A stretch of DNA of 53,996 bases, from assembly GCA_016200495.1 (NCBI GenBank), contig JACQES010000051.1:1-53996 (forward strand), in the 5' to 3' direction. The notes under the pieces are model-generated. The model saw only the letters and a program-made list of their open reading frames with translations. It ran no database searches and was not told the origin of the DNA. Source of the DNA: Gemmatimonadota bacterium. GTDB lineage: Bacteria; Gemmatimonadota; Gemmatimonadetes; Gemmatimonadales; Gemmatimonadaceae. How positions within the stretch are numbered: the first letter of the stretch is position 1; every line of letters begins with the position of its first letter. Made by a program: the position numbers and the translations under genes. Shown here one piece after another: positions 42,135-50,615 of the stretch.

Positions 42135-43160
42135 ATGACGACCACCGCCGCTCCCGCCGCGCCCGCGCGCGCCCCCTGGTCCCCCACGCGCGGGGCCGTC
42201 TCCAGCTTCATCAAGCACCACTACCGCCACTTCAACGCCGCCGCGCTCGTGGACGCCACCGAGGCGTACATGGCGCACCTCGACGGGGGCGGCAAGATGT
42301 TCGTCACCCTCGCCGGCGCCATGAGCACCGCCGAGCTCGGCCTCTCGCTCGCCGAGATGATCCGGCAGGACAAGATCCACGGCATCTCGTGCACCGGTGC
42401 CAACCTCGAGGAGGACGTCTTCAACCTCGTCGCGCACGACTACTACGTGCGCGTGCCGCACTACCGCGACCTGACCCCGGCCGACGAGCAGGCGCTCCTC
42501 GAGAAGCACATGAACCGCGTCACCGACACCTGCATCCCCGAGATGGAGGCGATGCGCCGCATCGAGGCGGTCGTGCTCGAGGAATGGCAGAAGGCCGACG
42601 CGGCCGGTGAGCGCCTCTTCCCGCACGAGTTCATGTACCGCATCCTGCTGGGCGGCAAGCTCAAGGGCTCCTACCAGATCGACCCGAAGAACTCGTGGCT
42701 CCTCGCGGCGGCCGAGAAGAACCTGCCGATCTTCGTCCCCGGCTGGGAGGACGCGACGCTCGCCAACATGTACGCCGGCCACTGCATGGAGGGGCACGTC
42801 AAGAACGTGCACACCGTGAAGACGGGCATCGAGTACATGATGAAGCTCGCCGACTGGTACACGGACCTCACCGCCAGGCACTCGCTCGGCTTCTACCAGA
42901 TCGGCGGCGGCATCGCCGGCGACTTCCCGATCTGCGTCGTCCCCATGCTGCACCAGGACCTGCAGCGCGACCACGTGCCGCTCTGGGGCTACTTCTGCCA
43001 GATCTCCGACTCGACCACGAGCTACGGCTCGTACTCGGGCGCGGTGCCGAACGAGAAGATCACCTGGGGCAAGCTCGGCATCGACACCCCGAAGTTCATC
43101 ATCGAGTCCGACGCGAGCATCGTCGCGCCGCTGATGTTCGCGATGATCCTGGGCTGGTAG
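42135..43160 (+). CDS. Deoxyhypusine synthase-family protein
   Basis: 341 aa, near the family length. 'HYRHFNAAALVDATEAYMAHLDGGGKMFVTLAGAMSTAELGLSLAEMIRQDKIHGISCTGANLEEDVFN' is the classical DHS start with the NAD-binding T-G-A-N. The C-terminus 'AVPNEKITWGKLGIDTPKFIIESDASIVAPLMFA' holds the W-G-K motif with the catalytic Lys. Eukaryotic/archaeal DHS modifies eIF5A, but bacteria lack that target, so bacterial members probably make polyamines such as homospermidine or have another acceptor. A TAACTT-type element lies upstream. Confidence 0.92.
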   Translation: MTTTAAPAAPARAPWSPTRGAVSSFIKHHYRHFNAAALVDATEAYMAHLDGGGKMFVTLAGAMSTAELGLSLAEMIRQDKIHGISCTGANLEEDVFNLVAHDYYVRVPHYRDLTPADEQALLEKHMNRVTDTCIPEMEAMRRIEAVVLEEWQKADAAGERLFPHEFMYRILLGGKLKGSYQIDPKNSWLLAAAEKNLPIFVPGWEDATLANMYAGHCMEGHVKNVHTVKTGIEYMMKLADWYTDLTARHSLGFYQIGGGIAGDFPICVVPMLHQDLQRDHVPLWGYFCQISDSTTSYGSYSGAVPNEKITWGKLGIDTPKFIIESDASIVAPLMFAMILGW

Positions 43161-43300
43161 CTGGACCAGCCCGAGGCTGCAGGTTCGGGTCCGGCCGGGG
43201 CGCATCCGGCCCATGCGGCCGGGTGGCATGGTGGGAAGGGCCGCGGGATCGGGGCGGACGAAGGTTGTCCACGAGCGTCAAAACGCTGGGCCCGGCGGCG

Positions 43301-44875
43301 GTGTCCAACCGGCGGCACCCGGTCTCCCCCGATCCCACCCCCACCTTGAACCGCCTCTCCCGCTCGCTCGCGCTCGTCGTCACGCTGGTCCTCGCCGCGC
43401 GCGCGACCGCGCAGCCGGCCGCCACGTCGTCCGCGCGCGCACCGCAAGCCGGCGCGCCAGCCGCCGACACGCCGCCGGGACTGCAGCTCCTCCCGGTCGC
43501 CGACGCGCAGGCGGACCTCGATGCCCTGCGCGCGGCCGTCTTCGAGTCGCACGGCGCGCCGTTCCGGTTCGTGCCGAAGGCCGAGCTCGAGCGCCGCTGG
43601 AACGCGTATCGCGCCGCGATCACCGCGCCGGTGACCCAGTTCCAGCTGCTGGCCGCCGCGACGCGCATGATGACCGACCTCGGCGACGGCCATGCGCGCG
43701 TCGGTCCCGACACCGCGAGCGCGCGCCGCATCGCGCTCCTGCCGCTCTTCCCGCTGCGCGTGCGCATCGAGGACGGCAACCGGATGTTCGTCGTGCGCAA
43801 CGAGACCCCCGACGACACCGTCGCGCGCCCCGGGAGCGAAGTGCTGAGCATCAACGGCCGGGCGGTGCGCGAGATCATCGCGCAGCTGGGCCCGCTCGCC
43901 CCGATCGACGGGCAGATCGTGACCGGTCGCGCCGCGCGCATCAGCCGGTCGTTCCCCAACATGTACCACTATTTCATCGACCAGCGCGGCGAGTTCGACC
44001 TCGCCCTGCGCGACCTCGCGGGGCATGACCGGCGCGTGCGCCTCGCCGGCGTGAGCGACGCCGTGCGCGAGAAGGTCAACAATCCGGTCAACGCCGACTA
44101 CGCCGCCCGGGCCGCCGCGCTCGACGGCGCGCCGGTGAACATCAGCATCCGCTTCCCCGACGACGGGATGGTGGCCGTGCTGCGCGTCCACGGCTTTGGC
44201 GGCGAGCGGTTCGTCAACGAACTCGACTCGGTCTTCGCGATCGCGCGATCGCGCGGCACGCTCGCGATGGTGCTCGACCTGCGCGGCAACGGCGGCGGCG
44301 TGGACATGGATGGCGCCAACCTGGTCGGGCGGTTCGCGCGCGGGCCGTTCCGCTACTTCGACCACATTCACATCAGCACGCTGCGGCCGAGCTACACGAC
44401 CTTCCCGCCGGCGACCTACGCGGGTCTCGACACGGGCACCGTGCCCGATCCGGCCGGTGGCTACATCGTGCGGCCGGTGCTGCACCCCGGCGTGGCCGAG
44501 CAGCCGCCCGCCGCGGAGCCGTTCGTGGGGCCGCTCGTCGTGCTCGAGGACGGCTTCACCTTCTCCACCGCCGCCGACGTCACGGCCACGCTGCGCGGGC
44601 TGGGCCGCGCCACCTTCGTCGGCGAGGAGAGTGGCGGCGCGTACGAGGGCAACACCTCGGGGATGAGCGCGCTCCTGTACCTGCCGCGCTCCGGCATTCG
44701 CGTCGCGATGCAGATGTACGGCTACGTGAACGCGGCGCCGCCGCCCCGCCTCAGGGCGCGCGGCACGCTCGCCGACGTCGAGGTGCCGATCCATGTCGCC
44801 GATATCGCACGGGGACAGGACCCGGGCATGGTGCGCGCGCTTGCCATCGCGCGGGAGCGCGCGGGGATCCGGTAG
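43301..44875 (+). CDS. S41-family (tail-specific protease-like) peptidase, exported
   Basis: About 524 aa from GTG 43301 (TTG 43346 is an alternative directly before the signal peptide 'RLSRSLALVVTLVLAARATAQ'). The N-terminal domain has 'TRMMTDLGDGHARV', typical of S41 proteins. 'MVAVLRVHGFGGERFVNELDSVFA', 'LDLRGNGGGVDMDGANLVGRF' and 'VLEDGFTFSTAADVTATLRGLGRATFVGEESGGAY' are the S41 core, with the catalytic Ser in 'FSTAAD'. Likely a periplasmic or secreted protease. It lies 140 bases after the DHS-like gene. Confidence 0.87.
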   Translation: MSNRRHPVSPDPTPTLNRLSRSLALVVTLVLAARATAQPAATSSARAPQAGAPAADTPPGLQLLPVADAQADLDALRAAVFESHGAPFRFVPKAELERRWNAYRAAITAPVTQFQLLAAATRMMTDLGDGHARVGPDTASARRIALLPLFPLRVRIEDGNRMFVVRNETPDDTVARPGSEVLSINGRAVREIIAQLGPLAPIDGQIVTGRAARISRSFPNMYHYFIDQRGEFDLALRDLAGHDRRVRLAGVSDAVREKVNNPVNADYAARAAALDGAPVNISIRFPDDGMVAVLRVHGFGGERFVNELDSVFAIARSRGTLAMVLDLRGNGGGVDMDGANLVGRFARGPFRYFDHIHISTLRPSYTTFPPATYAGLDTGTVPDPAGGYIVRPVLHPGVAEQPPAAEPFVGPLVVLEDGFTFSTAADVTATLRGLGRATFVGEESGGAYEGNTSGMSALLYLPRSGIRVAMQMYGYVNAAPPPRLRARGTLADVEVPIHVADIARGQDPGMVRALAIARERAGIR

Positions 44876-45234
44876 GCGGCCGCCACGGGCCCGGTGAGTT
44901 CCAGGCTCGTTTGACGACGGCAAGGCGCCCAAGTCGGTCAGGCGCAAACCAAGCGGCGCGGGATCAACCCGTCAGGGTTCCCCGCAGGGCGCGCGGCCGT
45001 CGCTGGTGCGTAACCTCTTTTCCGAAAACGCGTTAGGTGCCGCCGCCTTCGAAGCTGGGCGTCGGCGCGGTCGGGCATTAAGGTGCCGTCGACCTGCCCG
45101 GAGGGGTGGGGCGCGGAAAACCGGTGCGCCGTACCGTGAGCGTCTTGAGGACACGCCCGGGGTGACTGCGGGCGGCCGATTCCCCCCTGTCGGATCCCCC
45201 AGCTCGCGGCACCAAGCCGCACAGGAGGCATTGC
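44876..45234 (+). other. Gene-free stretch between S41 and membrane gene
   Basis: About 360 bases without a credible gene: the frames here have no recognisable domain. The only clear signal is the strong ribosome site 'aggagg' at 45223-45228, six bases before the next start. A promoter is expected somewhere in this gap but no convincing boxes are seen. Confidence 0.5.
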
Positions 45235-45732
45235 ATGAACGCCAAGGGCTCGTGGACGCGCGAGGGCGTCATCGCCGGCATCATCGGTGCCGCGGTGGTC
45301 GCGATCTGGTTCCTCATCGTCGACCTTGTCGCCGGCCACCCGTTCTACACGCCGGCGCTGCTCGGCAACGCGCTCTTCTCGTTCTTCGGCCCGACGACAG
45401 GCGAGAGCACCACGCTCCACGTCGCGGGCTACACCGTCTTCCACGTCCTCGCCTTCATGGGCATCGGCTTCGTCGCCTCGGCGCTCATCAACGCGTCGCG
45501 CAAGGCGCCGGCGATGCTGGCCGGGCTGCTCATCCTCTTCGTCGCCTTCCAGGTCATCTTCTACGGCGTGACCGAGGTGCTGGCGATGAACGCGCTGCTG
45601 GGCGGGCTCGCGTGGTGGTCGATCGGCGTGGCGAACCTGCTGGCCGCGTTCAGCATGGGGCGCTACCTGTACCGTGAACACCCCGAGCTCAAGGTGACGC
45701 TCGAGCATGCGCTCGCGGGGGCCGAGGCCTGA
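45235..45732 (+). CDS. Membrane protein of about four helices, unknown function
   Basis: 165 aa with a perfect ribosome site (AGGAGG, spacing six). Helices: 'GVIAGIIGAAVVAIWFLIVDL', 'AGYTVFHVLAFMGIGFVASALI', 'MLAGLLILFVAFQVIFYGVTEVL' and 'LAWWSIGVANLLAAFSMGRYL'. The 'DLVAGHPFYTPALLGNALF' motif is shared by a common uncharacterised family. It is encoded just before the repeat island and terminator hairpin. Confidence 0.78.
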   Translation: MNAKGSWTREGVIAGIIGAAVVAIWFLIVDLVAGHPFYTPALLGNALFSFFGPTTGESTTLHVAGYTVFHVLAFMGIGFVASALINASRKAPAMLAGLLILFVAFQVIFYGVTEVLAMNALLGGLAWWSIGVANLLAAFSMGRYLYREHPELKVTLEHALAGAEA

Positions 45733-45743
45733 GTCGCTTCCGA

Positions 45744-45834
45744 GCGGTGCACCACAGCGGTTCACCACAGCGGTTCGCCGGAGCGGTTCACCACGGCGGT
45801 TCACCACAGCCGTTCACCACGGCGGTTCACCACA
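45744..45834. repeat. Seven tandem 13-bp repeats (GCGGTTCACCACA)
   Basis: Seven consecutive 13-base units, consensus gcggttcaccaca, with one to four changes in individual copies. They begin eleven bases after the membrane-gene stop. The last unit runs into 'accacagaggcac', which is one arm of an inverted repeat with 46018-46030. Confidence 0.92.
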
Positions 45835-46030
45835 GAGGCACGGGGGCACGGAGAACCGCGAGCACTGCAACGACTGCAACGACTGCAACGACTGCGGGCT
45901 CGATGCGAAGCGCGAAGGAATCGTGAGAGCGTAGCTCGAAAAGACAGGGGCCCGTTCGCCGAGTCGTGGCGAACGGGCCCCTTCATTCATGTCCTTCTCG
46001 CCGTCCTTCGTGCCTCTGTGCCTCTGTGGT
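45829..46030. repeat. Inverted 13-bp repeat ACCACAGAGGCAC around the hairpin
   Basis: 'accacagaggcac' (45829-45841) is repeated exactly in inverse orientation at 46018-46030; similarity continues outwards in imperfect form. The arms enclose the terminator hairpin and a 27-bp run of three 9-bp units 'actgcaacg' (45864-45890). Confidence 0.85.
45947..45981. terminator. Strong bidirectional hairpin terminator between convergent units
   Basis: GGGGCCCGTTCGCC pairs perfectly with GGCGAACGGGCCCC (14 bp) around the loop 'gagtcgt'. It is followed on the plus strand by 'ttcattcatg' and on the minus strand by 'tgtcttttc', both T-rich for this genome. It separates the plus-strand membrane gene from the minus-strand cta operon. 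Confidence 0.85.
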
Positions 46031-46049
46031 AGAAGATCAGGGACGGAGG

Positions 46050-46105
46050 CTCAGAGACAGAGGCTCAGAGACAGAGGCCCAGAGACAGAGGCCCAGAGAC
46101 AGAGG
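46050..46105. repeat. Four tandem 14-bp repeats (CTCAGAGACAGAGG)
   Basis: Four units of ctcagagacagagg, the last two with ccc instead of ctc at the start. They end 14 bases before the stop codon of the cytochrome oxidase subunit IV gene. Confidence 0.92.
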
Positions 46106-46119
46106 CGCCGGCCAGCCGC

Positions 46120-46479
46120 TCAGCCCGCTCCCAGCCCCAGCCGGATCGCGAGCTTGCCGAACAGGAACATCAACCCGAACAGCGTCCCGATCGCGATCAG
46201 GAGCGGCCCGGTGAAGAGGGCCCGGAACAGCTTGTGGTCGTACTTGAGGTGCATGTAGAACATGACGACGATCGCGAACTTGACCGCGCTCATGATCAGG
46301 AGCGACGGCACGAACAGCTTGCTCGCGACGAACGACGGGATGTAGTAGATCCAGACCTCCACCACCGTGATCGCGGTCAGGACGACCGCCACCTTCCAGT
46401 ACGTGGACCACTGCGGGTGAAAGTGGTCGTCGGCGTGGGCGCCGTGCGCGTCGGCCGCGTGGGCGACTTCGTTGGCCAT
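46120..46479 (-). CDS. ctaF: Cytochrome c oxidase subunit IV
   Basis: 119 aa. A His/Asp-rich cytoplasmic start ('HAADAHGAHADDHFHPQW') is followed by three helices: 'YWKVAVVLTAITVVEVWIYYI', 'LLIMSAVKFAIVVMFYMHLKYD' and 'LLIAIGTLFGLMFLFGKLA'. 'VMFYMHLKYD' is the hallmark of the prokaryotic subunit IV (COX4_pro). It stabilises the oxidase complex. Last gene of the cta operon, ten bases after ctaE. Confidence 0.9.
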   Translation of the reverse strand: MANEVAHAADAHGAHADDHFHPQWSTYWKVAVVLTAITVVEVWIYYIPSFVASKLFVPSLLIMSAVKFAIVVMFYMHLKYDHKLFRALFTGPLLIAIGTLFGLMFLFGKLAIRLGLGAG

Positions 46480-46489
46480 GAGGGGCGTC

Positions 46490-47224
46490 CTACTGGATGA
46501 GGTAGATGAGCGTGAAGATCGCGATCCAGACCACGTCGACGAAGTGCCAGTACAGGGCCGCGATGTCCACGTTGAGCGCGTCGGCGGGCTTGAGCCCGCG
46601 CTTGTAGTCGATCCCGAGCAGCGCCAGCAGCCAGAGCACGCCCACCGTCACGTGCGCGCCGTGGAAGCCGGTCAGGGTGAAGAAGCTCGACCCGAACAGG
46701 TTCGTGCGGATCGTCAGCCCCTCGTGCACGAACGAGGTGAACTCGTACGCCTGGAAGCCGAGGAAGGTCGTGCCGAGGATCGCCGTCATCCAGAGCCACG
46801 TCTTCGACGAGCGGAGGATCCGGTCCCACGCGCCCGACGGCATCGGCAGGTCGGCGTTCTCGACCGCCGCGAGGGCGAGCACCATCGCCAGCGACGACAT
46901 CAGCAGCACGAACGTCGACGCCGACGTGACGGGGATGTTGAGGATCGGCTTGAACGTCTCGGCCGGCGCGCACTGCCCCAGCTCGGCCGCCGACTTGGCG
47001 ATCGTGTTGGTCGCGCGGCACCACCACTCGTGCGGGTACGGCCCGGCGAGCGACTTCCCCTTGTAGATCAGGTAGGTCGAGATGAGCGAGACGAAGAGCA
47101 TGCACTCCGAGCCGATGAAGGCCCAGACGGCGATCTTGCGGTGGTTGAGCCCGGTGGACGTCGGCGGGTGCGCGTGAGGCGCGTCGCCGGCGTGGTGCGG
47201 GTCGGTCTTTGCGACAGAAGCCAC
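46490..47224 (-). CDS. ctaE: Cytochrome c oxidase subunit III
   Basis: 244 aa. It starts with a His-rich stretch, then about five helices including 'KIAVWAFIGSECMLFVSLISTYLIYKG', 'WLWMTAILGTTFLGFQAYEFTSFV', 'FFTLTGFHGAHVTVGVLWLLALLG' and 'ALYWHFVDVVWIAIFTLIYL'. 'GFHGAHVTVG' and 'YWHFVDVVWI' are typical of COX3. The five-helix form is common in caa3-type oxidases. It lies 31 bases after ctaD. Confidence 0.93.
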   Translation of the reverse strand: MASVAKTDPHHAGDAPHAHPPTSTGLNHRKIAVWAFIGSECMLFVSLISTYLIYKGKSLAGPYPHEWWCRATNTIAKSAAELGQCAPAETFKPILNIPVTSASTFVLLMSSLAMVLALAAVENADLPMPSGAWDRILRSSKTWLWMTAILGTTFLGFQAYEFTSFVHEGLTIRTNLFGSSFFTLTGFHGAHVTVGVLWLLALLGIDYKRGLKPADALNVDIAALYWHFVDVVWIAIFTLIYLIQ

Positions 47225-47255
47225 GGGAACTCCGGTGGGGTCTGGGTGGGGAGGG

Positions 47256-49124
47256 CTACTCGAGCGGGCTCGTCAGCCAGCTGACGAGCGTGAACGCGAG
47301 GCCGAGGAAGGAGCCGATGCCGATCGTCATCGCGAGCGGGAGGTTCCCGGCGTGGATGAAGAGCACCGAGCAGAGCATCGTGCTCATGAGCAGCGCGGCG
47401 ATGAGCGGCCGGATCGTCGGGAAGGGCATCGGGATCCCGAGCTCCTTCGCCGTCTTGAGCCGCCCGCCCACCGTCGTCTCGGCCTCCGACTTCACCAGCT
47501 CGTCCGCCTTCTGGTCCCACAGCGGGTAGCGCGAGGTGATGGTCGGGATGTGCGCGAAGTTGTAGTCCGGCACGGGCGACGGCAGCGCCCACTCGAGCGT
47601 CGGCGCGCCCCACGGGTTGTTCCCCGCGACCGGGCCCGAGCGCCAGCTCTTGATGAAGTTGTAGAGGAAGACCAGCATGCCCACGCCCTGCAGGATCACG
47701 CCGGCGGTGGACAGCTTGTTGAAGAGCTCCCAGCCCTGGCCCGCGTCGTACGTGTAGATGCGGCGCGGCATGCCGTAGAGCCCGGCGAAGTGCATCGGGA
47801 AGAACGTCAGGTTCATCGCGATGAAGAAGGTCCAGAAATGGATCTTCCCCAGCGTCTCGTCGAGCATCCGCCCGGTCATCTTCGGGAAGTAGTAGTAGAT
47901 GCCCGCCATGATGCCGAACACCGCGCCCCCGAAGAGCACGTAGTGGAAGTGCGCGACGACGAAGTACGAGTCGGTCTGCTGCAGGTCGGCCGGGGCCGAC
48001 GAGTGCATGATCCCCGAGATGCCCCCGATCGTGAACAGGCCGACGAGCGCGATGCCGAACAGCATGGACGTCGTGAAGCGGATGTTGCCGCCCCACATCG
48101 TCGAGATCCAGTTGAGGATCTTCACCCCCGTCGGGATCGCGATCAGCATCGTCGTCAGCGAGAAGACCGAGTCCGCCACCGGCCCCATGCCGACCGAGAA
48201 CATGTGGTGGGCCCACACGCCGAAGCCGAGGAAGCCGATCAGCATGCCCGAGTACACCATCACGGGGTAGCCGAACAGCGGCTTCTTGGAGAAGGTCGGG
48301 AGGACCTCGCTCACCAGGCCGAACGCCGGCAGGATGAGGATGTAGACCTCGGGGTGGCCGAAGATCCAGAACAGGTGCTGCCAGAGGAGCGGGTCGGCGC
48401 CCGCCGCGATCGTGTAGAAGTTCGTGCCGAAGAACCGGTCGAACATCAGGAAGACCAGCGCCACCGTGATCGCCGGGAAGGCGAGGATCACGAGGAACTG
48501 CACCACGAACGACATCCAGGTGAAGATCGGCATGCGCATCAGGTGCATGCCGGGCGCCCGCATGTTGATGATCGTCGTGATGAAGTTGAACGCGGCCGCA
48601 AGCGACGCGACGCCGAGGATCTGCAGCCCCAGCACCCAGTAGTCGATGTTGTAGCCGGTCGCGTACGCCTTGGTGGTCAGCGGCGCGTAGCCGAACCACC
48701 CGCCGTTGGGCGCCAGGCCGAACAGGATCGGCAGCGTGATCACCAGGCCGCCGAAGAGGAAGACCCAGTAGCTGAACGCGTTCAGCCGCGGGAAGGCGAC
48801 GTCGCGCGCCCCGATCTGGAGCGGGATCAGGAAGTTGAAGAAGGCCGACGACAGCGGCATGACGACGAGGAACACCATCGTCGTGCCGTGCATCGTGAAG
48901 AGCTGGTTGTACATGTCCGCGGACACGAGGCCCATGTTCGGGCCCGCCAGCTGGAGGCGGATGACCAGCGCCTCGAGCCCGCCCCAGACGAAGAAGAACA
49001 TCGCCGAGACGAGGTACAGGATGCCGATCCGCTTGTGGTCGACGGTCGTCAGCCAGCTCCAGATGCCGCTGGGGGACGAGCTCTCGGCGTGCACGCCGGA
49101 GACGGGGGCTGCCATGGTGGCCAT
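47256..49124 (-). CDS. ctaD: Cytochrome c oxidase subunit I (A-type, caa3)
   Basis: 622 aa with the twelve-helix core. 'WIFGHPEVYILILPAFG' carries the Cu-B His, the cross-linked Tyr and the A1-type Glu of the D channel; 'GFGVWAHHMFSVGMG' holds two more Cu-B His; 'IAIPTGVKILNWI' has the K-channel Lys; 'VVAHFHYVLFGG' bears the heme His pair. It reduces O2 to water and pumps protons. It is flanked by ctaC upstream (25 bases) and ctaE downstream. Confidence 0.97.
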   Translation of the reverse strand: MATMAAPVSGVHAESSSPSGIWSWLTTVDHKRIGILYLVSAMFFFVWGGLEALVIRLQLAGPNMGLVSADMYNQLFTMHGTTMVFLVVMPLSSAFFNFLIPLQIGARDVAFPRLNAFSYWVFLFGGLVITLPILFGLAPNGGWFGYAPLTTKAYATGYNIDYWVLGLQILGVASLAAAFNFITTIINMRAPGMHLMRMPIFTWMSFVVQFLVILAFPAITVALVFLMFDRFFGTNFYTIAAGADPLLWQHLFWIFGHPEVYILILPAFGLVSEVLPTFSKKPLFGYPVMVYSGMLIGFLGFGVWAHHMFSVGMGPVADSVFSLTTMLIAIPTGVKILNWISTMWGGNIRFTTSMLFGIALVGLFTIGGISGIMHSSAPADLQQTDSYFVVAHFHYVLFGGAVFGIMAGIYYYFPKMTGRMLDETLGKIHFWTFFIAMNLTFFPMHFAGLYGMPRRIYTYDAGQGWELFNKLSTAGVILQGVGMLVFLYNFIKSWRSGPVAGNNPWGAPTLEWALPSPVPDYNFAHIPTITSRYPLWDQKADELVKSEAETTVGGRLKTAKELGIPMPFPTIRPLIAALLMSTMLCSVLFIHAGNLPLAMTIGIGSFLGLAFTLVSWLTSPLE

Positions 49125-49149
49125 TGTCGGTTCTCTCGGGTGCCCGCGG

Positions 49150-50430
49150 TTACTTGAGCGCGCGCAGGTACGCCACCACGTCGGCGATCTGCGCGTCGGT
49201 CAGGCCACCGGTGGTGACCTTCATCTTCATCATCGGATCCCACATCTCCATGCCGAGCGTCGGCATGAGCGATCCGGGCTTCATGGCGCGGGCGTTCTTG
49301 ATCCACGCCGAGAGGTGCTTCGCGTCGTTCGGGTACAGCCCCGCCGCCATCGTGTGCCGCGAGGCGAGGTGCGTCAGGTTCGGCCCGATGATCCCCATCG
49401 ACATCGGGTTGCCGCTGATCGCGTGGCAGCCGATGCAGGTCGAGCGCGAGTAGATCGCCTTGCCCGAATCCGCGTTGCCCTTGGCGAGCGTCGCGTCATC
49501 GAGGGCGAGCCCCGCCGGGAGCGGCGTCTGCGGGATCACGTGCGCTGGCAGCTTGTCGGCCGGGAAGACGTAGCCCGTCGGGGCCGCCGCCGGCGTCGTG
49601 TCCGCCAGCGCGACCTCGCCCGAGGCGGCGCCCTTCCTGGCGGGCGCCTTGCCGGGCGCCGCGGCCGGGGCCGGCGCCGCCACCGGGGCCACGCCGAAGA
49701 CCGCCTCACCCTTCTGGTGCGCGGCCCACGACTCGAAGTCGGCCGCCTTCACCACGTACACGCGGAACTTCATGTTCGCGTGGCTGTCGCCGCAGTACTC
49801 CGCACACTGCCCGTTCGACGCCACCGCCGTGATCGTGTCGTTCGGCGTGAACCAGAGGTAGTTGGTCCGGTTCGAGATCAGGTCGCGCTTGCCGCCGAAG
49901 TTCGGGATCCAGAACGAGTGGAGCACGTCCTTGGTCTTGAGGGCGAAGCTCGCCGTGCGCCCCGCCGGCAGGTACAGCTCGTTGGCCGTCACGACGCCGT
50001 ACTGCGGGTAGCGGAACTCCCACCACCACTGGTGCCCGATCACCTCGACCTCGATCGCCCCCGCCGGCGCCTTCGCCTGCGTCTTGAACACCGTGCGGAT
50101 GGTGGGGATCGCGATGAACACGAGGATGATCGCCGGGATCACCGTCCAGGTGATTTCGAGCGTCGTGTTCCCGTGCGTCTGCTTGGGCTCCGCCGCCCCG
50201 GGCCGCGCCCGGAACCGGAAGATCGTGTAGATCAGCACCGCCTCGACGAGCACGAAGACGATCGTGCCCCACAAGAGCAGGCGATCCCACAGGAAGTCGA
50301 TGTCCGAGGCGAACTCCGACCAGTGCAGGAAGGTCGAGTTCGGGTACTGCCCGCCGCAGGCGGCTAGGCTCACGGCAAGAATCGCCAGGAGGGCGCCCGC
50401 GCGCAGGCGCGGACGTGGGAACCGGGTCAT
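49150..50430 (-). CDS. ctaC: Cytochrome c oxidase subunit II with fused cytochrome c
   Basis: 426 aa lipoprotein: lipobox L-A-A-C25. Two membrane helices, then the CuA cupredoxin domain with 'DVLHSFWIPNFGGKRD' and the site 'NGQCAEYCGDSHANMKF' (C-x3-C, H, M). An Ala/Pro linker leads to a C-terminal cytochrome c domain with heme motif 'STCIGCHAISG' and a later Met ('SLMPTLGMEMWD'). This fusion defines a caa3-type oxidase that takes electrons from a mobile cytochrome c. The ATG at 50430 was preferred because it precedes the lipobox at the usual distance. Confidence 0.95.
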   Translation of the reverse strand: MTRFPRPRLRAGALLAILAVSLAACGGQYPNSTFLHWSEFASDIDFLWDRLLLWGTIVFVLVEAVLIYTIFRFRARPGAAEPKQTHGNTTLEITWTVIPAIILVFIAIPTIRTVFKTQAKAPAGAIEVEVIGHQWWWEFRYPQYGVVTANELYLPAGRTASFALKTKDVLHSFWIPNFGGKRDLISNRTNYLWFTPNDTITAVASNGQCAEYCGDSHANMKFRVYVVKAADFESWAAHQKGEAVFGVAPVAAPAPAAAPGKAPARKGAASGEVALADTTPAAAPTGYVFPADKLPAHVIPQTPLPAGLALDDATLAKGNADSGKAIYSRSTCIGCHAISGNPMSMGIIGPNLTHLASRHTMAAGLYPNDAKHLSAWIKNARAMKPGSLMPTLGMEMWDPMMKMKVTTGGLTDAQIADVVAYLRALK

Positions 50431-50502
50431 GTCGAGGTCTCGGGAAACGGCGGTATGCGCACGACGCGTGACACGACGGTCGTGCATGGTACGGCGACGG
50501 GC

Positions 50503-50531
50503 AACCTACCCATTGGGGCAGGGTCAGACAA
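50503..50531 (-). promoter_or_regulatory. Weak candidate promoter for the cta operon
   Basis: On the minus strand, TTGTCT (50531-50526) and TAGGTT (50508-50503) are 17 bases apart, about 70 bases before ctaC. Matches to consensus are four and three of six, so this is tentative. The surrounding gap is locally less GC-rich than its neighbours. Confidence 0.3.
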
Positions 50532-50615
50532 CAGGAGAATTAGGACCGCAAGTACAAGCGCCGTAAACTCTTGCGCTCCTGCGAGGATTCCCCGACAAGA
50601 CGCGCGGGCCCCCCC

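Noticed and set aside
45744-46105. Possible CRISPR array
   Set aside because: Units of 13, 9 and 14 bases are directly tandem with no unique spacers, and no cas genes are present.
47235-49157. 640-aa plus-strand ORF opposite ctaD
   Set aside because: His/Arg/Glu-rich antisense frame without any domain; ctaD on the other strand is unambiguous.
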